Source: Stomorhina lunata
Lineage: Eukaryota > Arthropoda > Insecta > Diptera > Rhiniidae
NCBI GenBank assembly: GCA_933228675.1
Contig: OW121742.1
Coordinates: 127,511,983-127,575,982, forward strand
Direction of reading: 5' to 3'
Length of the DNA: 64,000 bases
Shown here: piece after piece, positions 25,770 through 40,469 of the stretch
Layout of the letters: each line of letters starts with the position of its first letter
How positions within the stretch are numbered: position 1 is the stretch's first letter
Notes under the pieces: model-generated
Told to the model about the DNA's origin: nothing
Seen by the model: the letters and a program-made list of their open reading frames with translations, nothing else
Database searches by the model: none
Translations under genes and position numbers: made by a program

Positions 25770-27440
25770 AATTTTTTCGTTATAGACAATAAACAATTCT
25801 CTATTGAAAATATTTCTATATCAAAACGTTTTTATATATATTTTTTGTTATAAAAACGTTTCTATAGAAAATTTTTCTTTTTAATAGAAGCTTTTCTTTC
25901 TAAAAATATTTTTAATAAATTTTTTTTGTTATAAACAAATAAACAATATTTTTTATACAAATTTTCGCAGTACAGTTTTTTTTAATTTTTTGTTCTTGAA
26001 ATTTTTCTATAAAAAATTATTCGTTTTAGAAAATTTTTAGGTAAAAAAATTTTTTCTAGAAAATATTTCGTAAAAAAAAATTATAGAAAATGTTTCGGTA
26101 AAAAAAATTGTTATAGAAAATGTTTCTTGAAAAAATATTTTATAGTTTTCGTAAAAAAAAAAATTATAGAAAATTTTTCGTGAAAAAAAAATTAGAGAAA
26201 ATTTTTTTATTATACAAATTTTTCGCTGTATTCTTTTTTTAAATTTCTATAAAAAAATTTTTCGTGAAAAAAGTATTTTATAGAAAATTTTTCGTGAAAA
26301 ATATTTTTATAGAGAATTTTTCATTAAAAAATTTTTATAGAAAATTTTTCATGAAAAAATTTTTATAGAAAATTTTTAATGAAAAAATGTTTATAGAAAA
26401 CTTTTTTTTATGAAAAAATTTTTGTAGAAAATTTTTCATGAAAAAACTTTTATAGAAAATTTTTCGTGAAAAAATTTTTATAGAAAATTTTTCATGAAAA
26501 AATTTTTTATAGAAAATTTTTCATGAAAAAATTTTTATAGAAAATTTTTTTTTATGAAAAAATTTTTATAGAAAATTTTTATGAAAAAATTTTTATAAAA
26601 AATTTTTATGAAAAAATTTTTATAGAAAATTTTTCAAGAAATAATTTTTTATGAAAAAATTCCTATAAAAAAATTTTTCATGAAAAAATTTTTATAGAAA
26701 ATTTTTATGAAAAAATTTTTATAGAAAATTTTTATGAAAAAATTTTTATAAAAAATTTTTATGAAAAAATTTTTATAGAAAATTTTTCAAGAAATAATTT
26801 TTTATGAAAAAATTCTTATAGAAAATTTTTCAAGGAAATTTTTTTAAAGAAAATTTTTCATGGAAAATTTTTTTAAAGAAAATTTTTCATGGAAAATTTT
26901 TTTAAAGAAAATTTTTCATGGAAAATTTTTTTAAAGAAAATTTTTCATATAAAATTTTTTTAAAGAAAATTTTTCATTGAAAATTTTTTAAAGAAGATTT
27001 TTCATGGAGAATTTTTTTAAAGAAAATTTTTCATGGAAAATTTTTTTTAAGAAAATTTTTCATTGAAATTTTTTTTAAAGAAAATTTTTTATGGAAAATG
27101 TTTTTAAAGAAAATTTTTCATGGAAAATTTTTTTAAAGAAAATTTTTCATGGAAAGTTTTTTTAAAGAAAGTTTTTCATGGAAAATTTTTTTAAAGAAAA
27201 TTTTTCATAAAAAACTTTTATAGAACTAAACAACTTTATAGAAAATCTTTCGAAAATTTTTTTTTAGAAAATTTTTCGAGAAAAACATTTTGTTTAAAGA
27301 AAAATTTTTGTTGAAAAATTTTTCATGAAAAAAATTTTTTATAGAAAATTTTCCGTGAAAAAAATTTTTTTATAAAATTTTTAGTGAAAAAAGTTTTTTA
27401 GAAAATTTTTAGTGAAAAAAGTTTTTTATAGAAAATTTTA
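25770..27440. repeat. AT-rich ~28-29 bp tandem array 3 (CATG-spacer type)
   Basis: Units are of the type TATAGAAAATTTTTCATGAAAAAATTTT. From about 26,820 to 27,210 they change to a GGAAAATTTTTTTAAAG form of about 29 bp. The CATG spacer replaces the GATA of the arrays at 1.3, 4.6, 36.0 and 57.4 kb, showing local homogenisation of a distinct subfamily. Confidence 0.93.
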
Positions 27441-28660
27441 ATCGAACAGGGACTATAAATTTGACAATCAAATAACAAGTAGGTATACCGCATTACCCGC
27501 ACCTCCTCTATTTCTAGTTAAAACGATACATTTTTTGGACAATCTGCCACTCTGTGCAATATATTATATTAGTTTCTCTGTATAATTCATATTTCCCTCC
27601 CATCTGTCGACACATGTTTTTCCTACCTTATTAACCATTTTCAACACCTTTTATGACTCGAGCTTATTCACAAAATATTTAATTATTCCAGTTGACATAA
27701 ACAATTTTATGCCCAATTAAATTTCTTTTCTATTTTTCCTTACAAACAACAAATTTTGTCTAGTTTTTCGCATTATTCCATTTTACATGTGTCATCTTCA
27801 TGTAAAACTAAACTAAATGTGAGTTTAAATTATAAATATTAACACATTAAAAAAGAATAAACTTTTCTAGGCTAGAAACTCATTAAATTTACACTTAAAA
27901 AGTCAATAAATTTATTAAAACTATTTATGGTATAATAGACCAAGAGAGTAACCCTTTTCTCCCTCCGTCACAATTTGCATAATTTTGTATGTTTTACATT
28001 TTTACATGTCATCGAATGTTAACTTAAACGGTCTTAACAAAAATTTTGTAATTATAGCAAACACCTTTTTTTTTGTTTGGTCTAGGACTTTTTCTAGTAT
28101 AAATTAAAATGAGTAATTTAAGGTTTCATGTCATATTCTTTTGAAAAACTTTTCCTTTTTAACGGTTGCAAATAGTTCTAAGCCAATGTTTCCTTTTGGT
28201 ATAGAATATTCTATGAGTTTTTGATGAGGATAAAAAGGCAACATTTGGCAGAGGAATTTTAAATAGTTTCAGAGTTAATTGTTGTAACTAAATAATAGAA
28301 AAATAGAAAAGCTATTAATGCGAAGAAAACAGATGTTGAAATTTTCATTATACGGGCGATGACTAATTTTGTAATTGGAGTAGTTATAACTAGAGTTTAT
28401 GGGCTTAAGAAACGAATAGAAAAATAGTTGACAAATGAATAAAAATTTAAATTAAAACGAAACTTAGAAATTATGCGAACTATTTATTAATATTCAAAAG
28501 CATTTTTGAACGATTTATCATGAACAAAACCATTTTTTCAATAAAGAAATACCTATATCAAGAAATTTTCGTTACACAAAAGTGAGTCAAATTGCTATTA
28601 TTGCAAATACAAACTTTATATACATTTGCCATATAAGTCATTATTAAAATAAATCAATTC
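27441..28660. other. Non-coding sequence
   Basis: No gene. AACAAGTAGG then TATACCGCATTACCC at about 27,474-27,497 is a possible worn start of an AACAAGTAAG-type element; nothing convincing follows it. Confidence 0.5.
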
Positions 28661-28664
28661 TACA

Positions 28665-28722
28665 CTGAGCTTGAACTCACTTTCCTACGACTATTAGGAA
28701 GAGATATTTCCACTGAGATATA
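28665..28722 (-). mobile_element. tRNA-like relic, possibly a SINE head
   Basis: On the minus strand TATCTCAGTGG (plus 28,710-28,720) resembles an A box, and GAGTTCAAGCTC (plus 28,668-28,679) resembles a B box with one mismatch, at tRNA-like spacing of about 30 bp. There is no convincing acceptor stem, so this is not called a tRNA gene. Confidence 0.4.
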
Positions 28723-28815
28723 TATGTCAATATGCCGGAATATTTAAGTATCTTTTTATCAATAATTTTATTTACATATAATAAACATAAGAATTGTTTC
28801 GGCATTATTTGCCCG

Positions 28816-28826
28816 GGTTCAAATCC
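28816..28826 (+). promoter_or_regulatory. Isolated B-box-like sequence
   Basis: GGTTCAAATCC is a perfect match to the tRNA/SINE B-box consensus. No A box is visible at the right distance upstream, so this is at best a relic. Confidence 0.35.
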
Positions 28827-28874
28827 TACCAAGACCAGGTTAAAAATTGCCTTTTATAGGGTACACCATAAGTT

Positions 28875-29062
28875 ATAACTTATAGGTAGAAAAAGTGCTG
28901 GTAATGTACTGTAGTCTGGTAATGTGGTATGGCTACTTTTCTCCCAAACATATTACGGTTCGATGTATAGACAAGTTCTAGCTTAAATAACTTGTAGGTA
29001 GAAAAAGTGCGGTGATATGCTATATGCTAGCAATGTGGTATGGCTACTTTTCTCCTAAACTG
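28875..29062 (+). repeat. Imperfect ~110-bp direct duplication
   Basis: TTATAGGTAGAAAAAGTGCT..CTGGTAATGTGGTATGGCTA..CTTTTCTCCCAAAC recurs about 110 bp later with scattered changes (CTTGTAGGTAGAAAAAGTGC..AATGTGGTATGGCTACTTTT). The family is unknown. Confidence 0.75.
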
Positions 29063-29128
29063 ACAATATAAAAATAACTGAAATATGCGTTACTGTTTTC
29101 TGCTCGATTTGGTGTGTGATCGACTTTT

Positions 29129-30545
<1,417 letters not shown>

Positions 30546-32449
30546 AAACACATTACAACCATATAGTGTACCACATTAACTGCACATGTTTTAAAAACGC
30601 TTTTAATGGGATTTAAAATAAATATGTATAAAAAATTGTGGGAGTTTAAATCATATTTTAATCGGACAAACCTAAAAATTTCGTAATCCAAAACTAAATA
30701 GTTATACCACATTACCCAAACTTTGTCTAATTCGGACTATTTTTGTTATCTCTATAAGATTATATAATAATACTACACTCCACGACAAAAGTGTTGCTGG
30801 GAATAAACTACATCTTTTTCCGTTTATACATGTTCTTTTTAAAATACCCAGAACTTGTATAATCGTATTAGTCTCACCAGAAATAAAACCATAATTTAAG
30901 ATATTTTATGACTTTACCGGTTTAGAATCCAAAAAATTTGTTCGAAAACCTCTAAAGAAAACATTTGATGTAACAAATTGTTTTTCCACAATAATATTTA
31001 TATATATTCAAAGACCCTTTCCTTAACAAGTAAAATATAATTGAAATCTAAATATTTCCCAAATATTTACTTGCTATTGCCTAAATGTATGCAAATTATA
31101 TTGCTTTATGCATGTTTTAAATTGAAATCCTTAAAAATAAATAAAAAGTCACTCTCAAACACACAATTCAAATAGAAATTTCAAATATAAAAATCACTCA
31201 AGTCTAACGAAATCAATTCGATTACAATTCCATAATCTTGTATTTTTTATATTAAGGTTTTGATTTTTAAAAATTCCAAAACCATCAAGTGTTTACAAAA
31301 TTCTTACATATGTTAAAGGTTTTTCTTTATTTTCTATTTTCCAATTTTGTAAACGAAAACAACAAATATTACATAATTTAACATTTTTATTTTACAAAAT
31401 TTGCATAAATTCCTCTTTACCCAAAAAGATCTTGAGGATTTTGTTTTACTGAAATGTTGAGAAAAAAGGGGTTGTGTGAGAGAAGGAGTTTGTATAAAAA
31501 AGGATAACGCGTCTTTTTCTGTTTTAGTAACTGGATGCTGTCAAGGAACATGGGATTAAGTTGTCATTTGGCGGCAACTGATGATGCTGATTTCTTCTTT
31601 TTTTTTTGATTTGGCTGCTTAAGGCTTTTTTTGTTGGTTCTAACAGAAAAAGGATTTTGAAAACTTGATTTTTACTACCTTCTTTTATTGGGTGAAATTT
31701 ATATGGGAATTAAAGGGATTTTCTTTGTTTTCCTTGTTTTTTTTTTTTTTTTTTTGACTTGGGGAGGAATTTTTAAGCGTTGACATTTTTAAATTAGAGT
31801 TATGTATATATTTGAATAAAATACTGTTAAACCAAATCGAAAACAAATTAACGTTGTGAAAATCATCCAAGGAAAAGGGTTATCATAAGCCGGTATCATT
31901 AACACATCAATTACACCAGAACGAACCATCCGAAGTTGAGATAAAAGCCTAAAATTAAAAAAGGTGTTTATTAAAAAATATCTGATATTTTTTTAGGGAA
32001 AGAGTTAGAAATTATGTTTTTCCTGGAAATTAAAAATAAAATATATTTAAAAGAAGCATATGAATTCTACTGCATCGGTTTGAGGTAATTATAGAATCAA
32101 GCCAATTTCTGATTCCTCAGTTCTGATGTGAAGTATATAACAGTAAGAACGTCTTGCATCAATCGAAAAAAAATTGAGTAATAAAGTGTAGGGTTTGGCC
32201 TATGCGGGTGAGGAAAAACTTCCCATTCACTTTTTTAAATATTTTTTGACCTGTCTTGCAACATGTGTCCGATAAATGTCGTGATATAAGATTAAAACCA
32301 GAGGTCGGCGCAAAGAGAACAGTACAAAAAAATCGTCGGTTGAGTTGCCGTTTTTTATAATTTTAACTAAAATAGGTATGTGTTTTAATGCGTAGTTCTG
32401 ATGTTTTAAAAAGAAAAAGTTTTTTTACTCCATTTTTTTTTGTAAATAT
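30546..32449. other. Non-coding sequence
   Basis: No supported gene in 1.9 kb. A run of about 19 T lies at 31,737-31,755. GTTATACCACATTACC at about 30,701-30,716 is the inverse of the GGTAATGTGGTAT words at 28.9-29.0 kb. Confidence 0.55.
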
Positions 32450-32976
32450 ATTTATCAAAACGTTTTTTTTTTCTATAGAAAATTTTTTATTAAAATTTTT
32501 TTATAGAACATTTTTTTATTAAAAAATTTTTCTTTAGAAAATTTTGCCTTCAAAATTTTTTCTATAGAAAATTTATTTTCAAAAATTTTTAAATAGCATT
32601 TTTTTAATTTTTCTATAGATTTTTTTTTTCAAAATTTTTTCTAAAAAAAAAATTTTTTATTAAAAATTTTTCTAAAGAATTTTTTTATTAAAAATTTTTC
32701 TACAGAAAATTTTTATTAAAAATTTTTCTACAGAAAATTTTTTTATCAAAAATTTTTTTATTTAAAATTTTTCTATAGAAAAATTTTTTATCAAAAATTT
32801 TTTTGTAGAAAATTTTGTTATCAAAAATAAAAAAATTTTCTATAGAAAATTTTTTTATGAAAAGTTTTTTTTTATCGAAAATTTGTTTATCAACATTTTT
32901 CTACATGAAATATTTTTATCAAAATTTTTTCTATAGAGAAAATTTTTTGATAGAAAAATATTTTTTTAAAAAGTTC
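32450..32976. repeat. AT-rich tandem array 4
   Basis: Units of about 28-30 bp of the type TTTTTCTATAGAAAATTTTTTATTAAAAA use TTATTA or TTATCA spacers between A/T blocks. The array stops exactly where the family-A terminus begins at about 32,978. Confidence 0.9.
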
Positions 32977-32977
32977 T

Positions 32978-33135
32978 ACTGTAGTGTATTGCACTAAGAA
33001 TCCCAATTTATTACAATTATTATTGTAATAAATAGTTTTTTGATAAAACCAAAAAATGTTGGTGGGGAAACCTTTCCTCGACGCGTTTCGATGGTTGGTT
33101 AGACCATCTCATCGAGAGGATTATCCCCAGTGTTG
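32978..33135 (-). mobile_element. Family A copy, truncated
   Basis: It begins CTGTAGTGTATTGCACTAAG and contains ATTGTAATAAATAG, CCAAAAAATGTTGGTGGG and CCTCGACGCGTTTCGATGGT, in the same order as the left terminus plus reversed interior of the copy at 44.4 kb. Homology ends near GGATTATCCCCAG at about 33,135. Confidence 0.85.
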
Positions 33136-33261
33136 CAACGACAAAATTATTTTTGTACCCAAATTTTCATATAAAACTAAACAAGTTGGGAAAAAAGTAA
33201 CCAAAATTTGAAATGTCGACATCTTTAAAGTAAATTCAGTGTGAAATTTTTCGACTTAACG
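33136..33261. other. Spacer between family A copy and mariner pseudogene
   Basis: Nothing recognised in this short interval. Confidence 0.5.
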
Positions 33262-33660
33262 CTAAGGTCTGAACAAACTGTTATATAGAAAAATTAGGAC
33301 TTTCATTTCTATTTGAATCATTGAAGTGTTTAAATAACAACGATTACAGTATGTAACAGTCGTAGCTGGGCGCCTATTTGTAGTTCCTTGAACGAGAGGA
33401 AGAAAATAAACAGCTAATTGTCTTCTGTACTGGTCCTTGATAATCGTCCGCACCGATTTCAATAGCTCATAATACAAAACACCCTTCCCACCAAATACTG
33501 AACAATTCCTTCCATCAAAAATATTTAGCTTCGGCTTTGATTTGGCTAGTAGGCAGGGCTTTATATGTAACTTTTAGTGCTTAGGGTTATCTCAGTGTAT
33601 CCATATTTCATCACCATTAACAAAACGAAGCAAAAATCTTTTGTTAGTAGCGTCCAGCAA
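33262..33660 (-). pseudogene. Mariner-family transposase pseudogene (internal fragment)
   Basis: The minus-strand translation contains NKRFLLRFVNGDEIWIH (about 33,595-33,645), matching the region around the first catalytic Asp of mariner DD34D transposases. Two stop codons interrupt the following stretch (H-stop-DNPKH-stop-KLHIKP). The same frame continues to KGVLYYELLKSVRTII and QYRRQLAVY, matching the mariner blocks before the second Asp. The HDN..H block with the second Asp is not seen, nor is a convincing N-terminal helix-turn-helix. In living elements this enzyme cuts and pastes DNA at TA sites; this copy is dead. No flanking inverted repeats were identified. Confidence 0.8.
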
Positions 33661-35937
33661 AACATATTAAGACACAAAATTCGATATTATTATAGAGTTT
33701 GAAAATAATATGTGGCTACACTTTGGCTTCTATCGAATACTGAATTGCAATGACCATATCTTCAAGCTCAAGTCCCGGTTGATCTTCACTTTGTAGTTTA
33801 ATCTTCCCTTCTAAATGTATTTAATCATACGAACTAAATGAGAATTATAAAATTGGAAATTAACATACAAGTCAAGAACATAAAGAATATAATTTGTTGC
33901 TGAATATTGTTCGAAATCAATTTAGAACGTTATAGCTTGAAATCGTTATTTTCAAAGTATTTTTAAGATCGGTAGTTCAAGGCCTAATAAATTTAATATA
34001 TTATTCATATAAACTAAATGAGAATTATAATTTTCCGAAATAATACAATATAAGTCAAGAATATGGAGTATATAGCATATCTTTCTAGGGTTATATAAAT
34101 CAAATTCATTTTTTTTTCGCCAAAATCCTATTCTAATGCTATCGTGTTGACCAGTTAAATTTTGAAGTTTTTATTGCATGTAATTTCTTGCAAAGTTTTG
34201 ATTTTAATTTAGCTCCTGGGTATTCTGTCATGCATGTCCTTTTTACAACATTTAATTTAGTTTTTAATCTTTATATTAATAAACATTTTTTATTTGTTTA
34301 GTTTTTCCCTTTGCTACTTTGCAATAAAAAGTTACATTCATACTATATTTTGTAAACAATTCCATGAGCAATTTAATGAGATTTCTGTAGACGGGGACAA
34401 CAGCATAACTAGAATCCTGGAATACAAAAAAAAAAACAGCAAAACCCACACAATATTCGCAGCACATGTCGTTCGGTGTCATTTACTATTTGATAAGCTA
34501 AACTTTAATCTTTCCTAATGTCCATCTCATACAGAAACGTTAGAAACCCCACCAAAGGATACATTCAATTTTTCGACCAAAAAACTGGTAAAAGTGTTTA
34601 GAAAACTTTTTCTAAACATGAAAGCAAATGTTGAACAGGCGACTTTTCTCATACAAAATTCAAATTCAAATAAACATTGCCATATATTTTCACATTTTAT
34701 TAGCAACATTAAAACTAAAGAAAACTTTTTAATATGAAAATGAAAAATTTTGGACATGAATGAACGCATTTCCTTCCTTACACATATTTTGTAATGAGTA
34801 TTTGCACGTAGGAAAACTAAAGTATTTAAATTAAATGTTGCATGACATTAAAAGTGACCATTTTTCCTGATAATGAAAAGGTAAGGTCCAGCTAATTAAG
34901 ATACAATTTTGAAATTTTTTAAGTTGGTTTTATTAAAAGGAGTTTTCTCTATTAATTGTGACAGGAATTTTATTAGTAATGTTAGATAAAGGGATATTAA
35001 AGCAAATGTCTTTTAAAAGGAGTCTTAAACAACGATTATTCCTATAAAATTTCTACTGCAAAAAGGCCAATAATCAGGAGTTGAAATAATTAAGTATAAT
35101 AAAGTAGGTTTTGTCTAACTGTAGTTGAACCTAAATTGTTATTTTCCCCTTTTCTTTTTTATAACTTTTGTTACTTAAACCCTTTGGAAAGCTCAAATTT
35201 ATTTTTTTTTTAACTTACAAACATATTTCATTTATTTATTCCTTTTGCTACAAAACAAGACATTTTAAACTTCAAAGCAATTAATAAAATGGCATTAAGT
35301 AAAACTTCTCTTATCTCATATTCTAAAACCCACCCGAGCGCCACCTTGCAACATTCTCTAAACTCATGCCACATGCACTCATGCACTTAAGTTAAGTAAA
35401 GTTTTACTAAGAGAACGTTGTAATTAAGCAAAATATAATTAAGTTTATCATGCATGCAACATTGGCAACAATTTATTTACTTATGTTACAGCAATGACAG
35501 ATTATCCTTTCGCACCAACACATTTGCACAGGGTCTCCTTTTAAATGAAATGAGGCTGCAATTGAATACAAAGACTTTTCGGGGAGTCATAAGAAAATTT
35601 GCTGCATTTTAAGCTAAAAGTGTTAAAAGCTGTCGGTGGTCAGAGTATGAGATCTATCCGGTTTACCCTTCTCAAGAGAGTTGTCTCTATTATTGGATAT
35701 TTTAGATATTGGCCATCGCCATCATTATATTTTGGAATATTGTATTAAACATGATTATGCATATTATTTATCTAAAGTGTTTTTTGATGCGTAATCAGCT
35801 TATTTGCATCTTAAAAAGACACTGGGAAAAATTGATAAGGATGTGATCATAATATGGTGGTAGCAAGTAACAATTTTCAAACACCGAATCATAGTAAGAT
35901 TACTAGAAATCAAAAACTTACTTACCTTATCGTAACG
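33661..35937. other. Non-coding sequence
   Basis: No supported gene in 2.3 kb. The first ~130 bp could be further worn mariner N-terminal sequence (a GLELEDMVIAIQYS frame on the minus strand), but this is too weak to call. Confidence 0.5.
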
Positions 35938-36013
35938 CTCGATAACGAATGCGGCGATTTGGTCGCTGATTACTTAAAGTCGTGCATAGGCCGCCCATAT
36001 CACCAGAAGCCGA
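35938..36013. mobile_element. Family C right end plus a conserved 21-bp junction word
   Basis: ACGAATGCGGCGATTTGGTC matches the right inverted repeat of the MITE ending at 18,532. About 20 bp later CCCATATCACCAGAAGCCGA (to 36,013) recurs at about 54,058-54,080. At both places an AT-rich array starts downstream: directly here, and about 350 bp later at 54.4 kb. Confidence 0.65.
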
Positions 36014-37640
36014 AGATTTTTTGATAAAAATATTTTTCTATGGAAAATTTTCGGAAAAAAAATATTTCTTATAGAAAATTTTTCGATAAAAATTTCTGCG
36101 ACAATTATCAAAAAAAATATTTTTCTATCGAAAAATTTTCTGAAATAAAATTATTCTATCGAAAAATTTTCGATAAAAATATTTTCTATCGATAAAATTT
36201 TCTATAGAAATATTTTTCTGTAGAAAAATTTTCTAAAAAATTTTTGATAAAAACATTTTAATAGAAAAATTTTCTATAGAAAAATGTTTGATAAAAAACT
36301 TTCTATAGAAACATTTTTGATAAACAAATTTTCGATAGAAAAAATTTTTGATAAAAAAAATTTCTATAGAAAAATTTTCGATAAAAATTTACTATAGAAA
36401 AATTTTTGATAAAAAAATTTTTTTAACAAAAATCGTTGATAAAAAAATTTGTTACGGAAAACTCTTGATTAAAATATTTTTTTTTTTAATGTAAAAAAAA
36501 TTCTATAGAAAAATTTTTGATGAAAAAATTTTCAAAAGATACATTTTTGATAAAAATATGTTTCTATTGAAAAATTTGTGATAGAAATATTTTTCTGTAG
36601 AAAAATTTCTAAAGAAATTTTTCATAAATAAATTTTCTATAGAAAAATTTATAATAAAATAATTTTCAATAGAAAAATTTTCGATATAAAATATTCTATA
36701 GAAAAATTTCCGATAAAAAATTTTCTACACATAAAATGATAAAAAAATTCCTATAGAAAATTTTTTGATAAAAAAAATTTTTATAGAAAAGTTTTTGATA
36801 AAAAGTTTTTATAGAAATAATTTTGATAAAAGTATTTTTTATAGAAATATTTTTGATAAAAAAATTTTCTATGGAAACATTTTTGCTAAAAATTTTCTAT
36901 GGAAAAATTTTTGTTAAAAAATTTTCTATCTAAAATTTTTCGATAGAAAAATCTTTTAAAAAAATTTTGATAAAAAAATTTTCTATAGAAAAATTTTTGA
37001 AAAAAAAACATTTCTATAGACAAAAAAAATTTGATAAAAGAAATTTTTTACAGAAAATTTTTTATAGAAAAATTTTTGATATAAAAATTTTCTATAAAAC
37101 ATTTTTGATAAAAAACATTTCTACAGAATAATTTTTGATACAAAATATTCTATTAAAAAATTTTGATAAAAACATTATCGATAAAAACAAAAAAAAATTT
37201 TATAAAAAAATGTTCTATAGAAATATTTTCGATAAAAAAATTTTCAGTATAAAAGTTTTTGGTAAAAAAATTTTCTATAGAAAAATTTTTGATAAAAAGT
37301 TTTCTATAAAAAAATTTTCTATGGAAAAAGTTTTGCTAAAAAATTTTCTATATAAAAATTTTTGCTAAAAAATTTTCTATCAAATAATTTTCGATACAAA
37401 TATTTGTCGGTAGAAAAATTTTAGATAAAAAAATTTTCTATAGCAAAATTTTCATTAGAAAAATGTTTGATAAAAAAAATTTTCTATAGAAAAATTTTCG
37501 ATAAAAATACATATTCTCTATAGAAAAATGTTTGATAAAAATATTTTCTATAGAAATATAGATTTTTCTAAACAATTTTTGATAAAAAAATTTCTATAGA
37601 AAAATTTTTGATAAAAAAAATTTTCTGAGAAAAAATTTTT
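36014..37640. repeat. AT-rich ~30-bp tandem array 5 (GATA-spacer type)
   Basis: 1.6 kb of degenerate AAAAATTTTTGATAAAA / AATTTTCTATAG units with variable A/T runs. The 77-aa frame at 37,135-37,368 is an artefact of the 10-codon period. Confidence 0.93.
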
Positions 37641-37735
37641 ATAGTCTATATCTAAGTTCTAAGATTAGTCCATATCTTAGGCTATTTATATTCTATGGTC
37701 TATCTGTTATTCTTTATTTAAGTCTGTATTTGGTT
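37641..37735 (+). repeat. Degenerate relic of the 12-bp satellite
   Basis: TAGTCTATATCTAAG, TAGTCCATATCTTAG and ATGGTCTATCTG are recognisable variants of TAGTCTATGTCT, the unit of the large array at 40.0-42.4 kb. This is a small, heavily mutated patch immediately right of the AT array. Confidence 0.55.
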
Positions 37736-39630
37736 GGAGTTTAAAATTTTTTGTAAATATCCTTGAATTATCCTTTTTCGTATTTTTCAAAGTGTATCTT
37801 CTTCATATTAACTCACAAGCCATAAATTGCAATTTGAAATCCATACTTAATAAATATCAACACTCATTAATCATCACTTGTCATTTGACTTAAGTCAATA
37901 AATAATTAATTGTGTTTGAATGTATGTAGAGAAAATTTCTCTCCTTTTAGACAATAAATATTTATTTAAAATAAACAAATTCATGTTTATGTATTTATGT
38001 GTGAATGCACTTTATATCCTTGATGAAATATATTTAGATTAAAAATTTCTCTAAATGTTAAGGTATTAAAAACAGGACATAAATTTTAAATAAAACAAAA
38101 AATATAATTCTTGAGATAATAAAAAACTATAATATAAAAATTTCAAATACATTTTTGTAAAAGGAGTTTTTAAATAATGTTTGTTATTTTAAGAAATATA
38201 TCACTTCATCCTTCTTAAATTTAAGGAATTTTTCTTTGATTCCATTTCAAAGACAAATAGGATTTCTAAACTCATATGTATTTCCTTTTGAATCTCATAT
38301 TAACAAAACGGAAATTACTTTGACACTTCACTGGTCAAAAATTGACAAATTACCAAATGAGATTTTATCAAAAGTAAGAAGCATTTCACTTTCACAGCTC
38401 ACCCCCAAAACGCCTAGAATCCTTTTTGATGACGAAAATGAAATGCATTTTGAATTGCATATTATGTGATATCTATGGTCATAATGTAAAAGACATTTGC
38501 AAAACTCATACATACATGCATTTGACCAATTTATAGAGACACTGAATGCAATTAACACCTTCTTCTTCTTTAGCTTTGTTTATATTTGTGAGTAAGGACA
38601 TTTGTGTTTAAGGACATTCTTAATCATATGAAGTTTGTATTTTCGCAAAAGCCAAAAGCAAATGATAAATTAGGCTCATACCTTTAGGTATACAGATACA
38701 CATTGAAAGATGTGAGAGTAGAGGTAGTGGGTGTTAAATATAATAAGACTCCTTTGAAAGAAATGAAGCAAAGGATAATCCAATTTATTTTCATGTACAT
38801 TATTATACGTTTTACAAAACTTTTACTTGTATATGAGAATATCGAAGCTTTATTTCCAAACAGATTATTAAGGAATTGTTCTATTTAGAGAAATATAAAA
38901 TTGAATTATTGTTGAATAGATAATGTTATAAATATATTTAAAGGATTTTAAAGAAAATGTTATATCTTAGCATTAACAATCATTTTTTCCTACCAAATCT
39001 AAAGAAAACTAAAGACATATGTCATATTAGGAATTTTTCCTTCCTTTCTCTCACTCATATATACATACATACATACATATATCCTTATTCAATTTTTATG
39101 GTAAACCATAATAGCCTCAAGTATTTGTTTTGATATTTGCATTTGTTTGCCAAGAAACTTATTGATGCATGGCTTAAGTTAGTATTTAAGCAAAAAAAAA
39201 AAGAACCCAGTCATAAGGATATCCTTATCCTTGCATTTCTATAAGATATGTTTTGGCATTAAATGGTATCCATAATATTTAAGCTACTGCCATAAATAAA
39301 AAATATATCGTTAAAAAAAATCCTAAATGTTTGCATGCAACTGAAAAAAATAATAAGAATTTTAAACATAAATACGCTAATAAAAATTTACCGTGCGGAA
39401 AATTTGTTATGAAAACAAATAAATTGAAAAAATTAAAAAAGATATATATAGAAATATCTGTAGACAAACATAAAACAAAAGGTCCTTTGTATTTCCTTCC
39501 TCTAACGGTCTTTATAACTTATGTCTTTAAATTATATATGACATGATGAAACAATAAAAATAATAAGTAATTGCTGAACTTAATTTAAAATTTCCATTAA
39601 AAGGAAAATTAGTTTGTAACCTTGTCTATG
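37736..39630. other. Non-coding sequence
   Basis: No supported gene in 1.9 kb. A short (ACAT)n microsatellite lies at about 39,057-39,082. The 77-aa frame at 38,236-38,469 is not low-complexity but matches nothing I know. Confidence 0.55.
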
Positions 39631-39638
39631 ATTTAGAC

Positions 39639-39982
39639 CAGGGGTGCCCAAGCCCTATGCGTTTGGTACTGATTTGTTTGTTTTTAAACTCTTAGCTATA
39701 GGCTGTGTGTTTCAATACTCACATATAGCATCCAGCTCTAGCAATATGAAAGCATTGACAATGAAGATTTTGTTTTTGTTTAGCATATGACATTGTTTTT
39801 TCGTTTTCCTTTATACGTTCCTCGGTCTATGAAAAAACTAAAACAAAATTAGCTATTTTTCAAAATTTTGTTTCAGAGTCATCAGCCACCTTTTCATAGA
39901 CCGGGTCACATATAATAAAAACTTGTTTTTCTTTAAATGTATTGGTGTTTGCTCTTCTATAAGGAATTTTTGGGCAGCCTTG
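39639..39982. mobile_element. hAT-type MITE with 8-bp target duplication
   Basis: The left end CAGGGGTGCCCAA and the right end (reverse complement CAAGGCTGCCCAA) are terminal inverted repeats of the CAGGGGTG class seen in hAT elements. The flanks ATTTAGAC (39,631-39,638) and ATCTAGAC (39,983-39,990) match at 7 of 8 positions, the target-duplication length typical of hAT. Inside, GGTCTATGAAAA and TTTTCATAGACC form a second inverted repeat. It is 344 bp long with no coding capacity. Confidence 0.85.
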
Positions 39983-40034
39983 ATCTAGACTCTATCTTAC
40001 ATTTTGATAAATGTATTCGTCTTAACCTAAGTTT

Positions 40035-40469
40035 ATTTTCTAGTATTCGTCTTACTCGATGTCTTAGTCTTTGTCTTAGTCTATGTCTTACTCTATGACT
40101 TAGTCTATGTCATAGTCTATGTCATAGTCTATGTCATAGTCTATGTCATAGTCTATGTCATAGTCTATGTTATAGTCTATGTCTTAGTCTATGTCTTAGT
40201 CTATGTCTTAGTCTATGTCTTAGTCTATGTCTTAGTCTATGTCTTAGTCTATGTCTTAGTCTATGTCTTAGTCTATGTCTTAGTCTATGTCTTAGTCTAT
40301 GTCTTAGTCTATGTCTTAGTCTATGTCTTAGTCTATGTCTTAGTCTATGTCTTAGTCTATGTCTTAGTTTATGTCTTAGTTTATGTCTTAGTCTATGTCT
40401 TAGTCTATGTCTTAGTCTATGTCTTAGTCTATGTCTTAGTCTATGTCTTAGTCTATGTCTTAGTCTATG

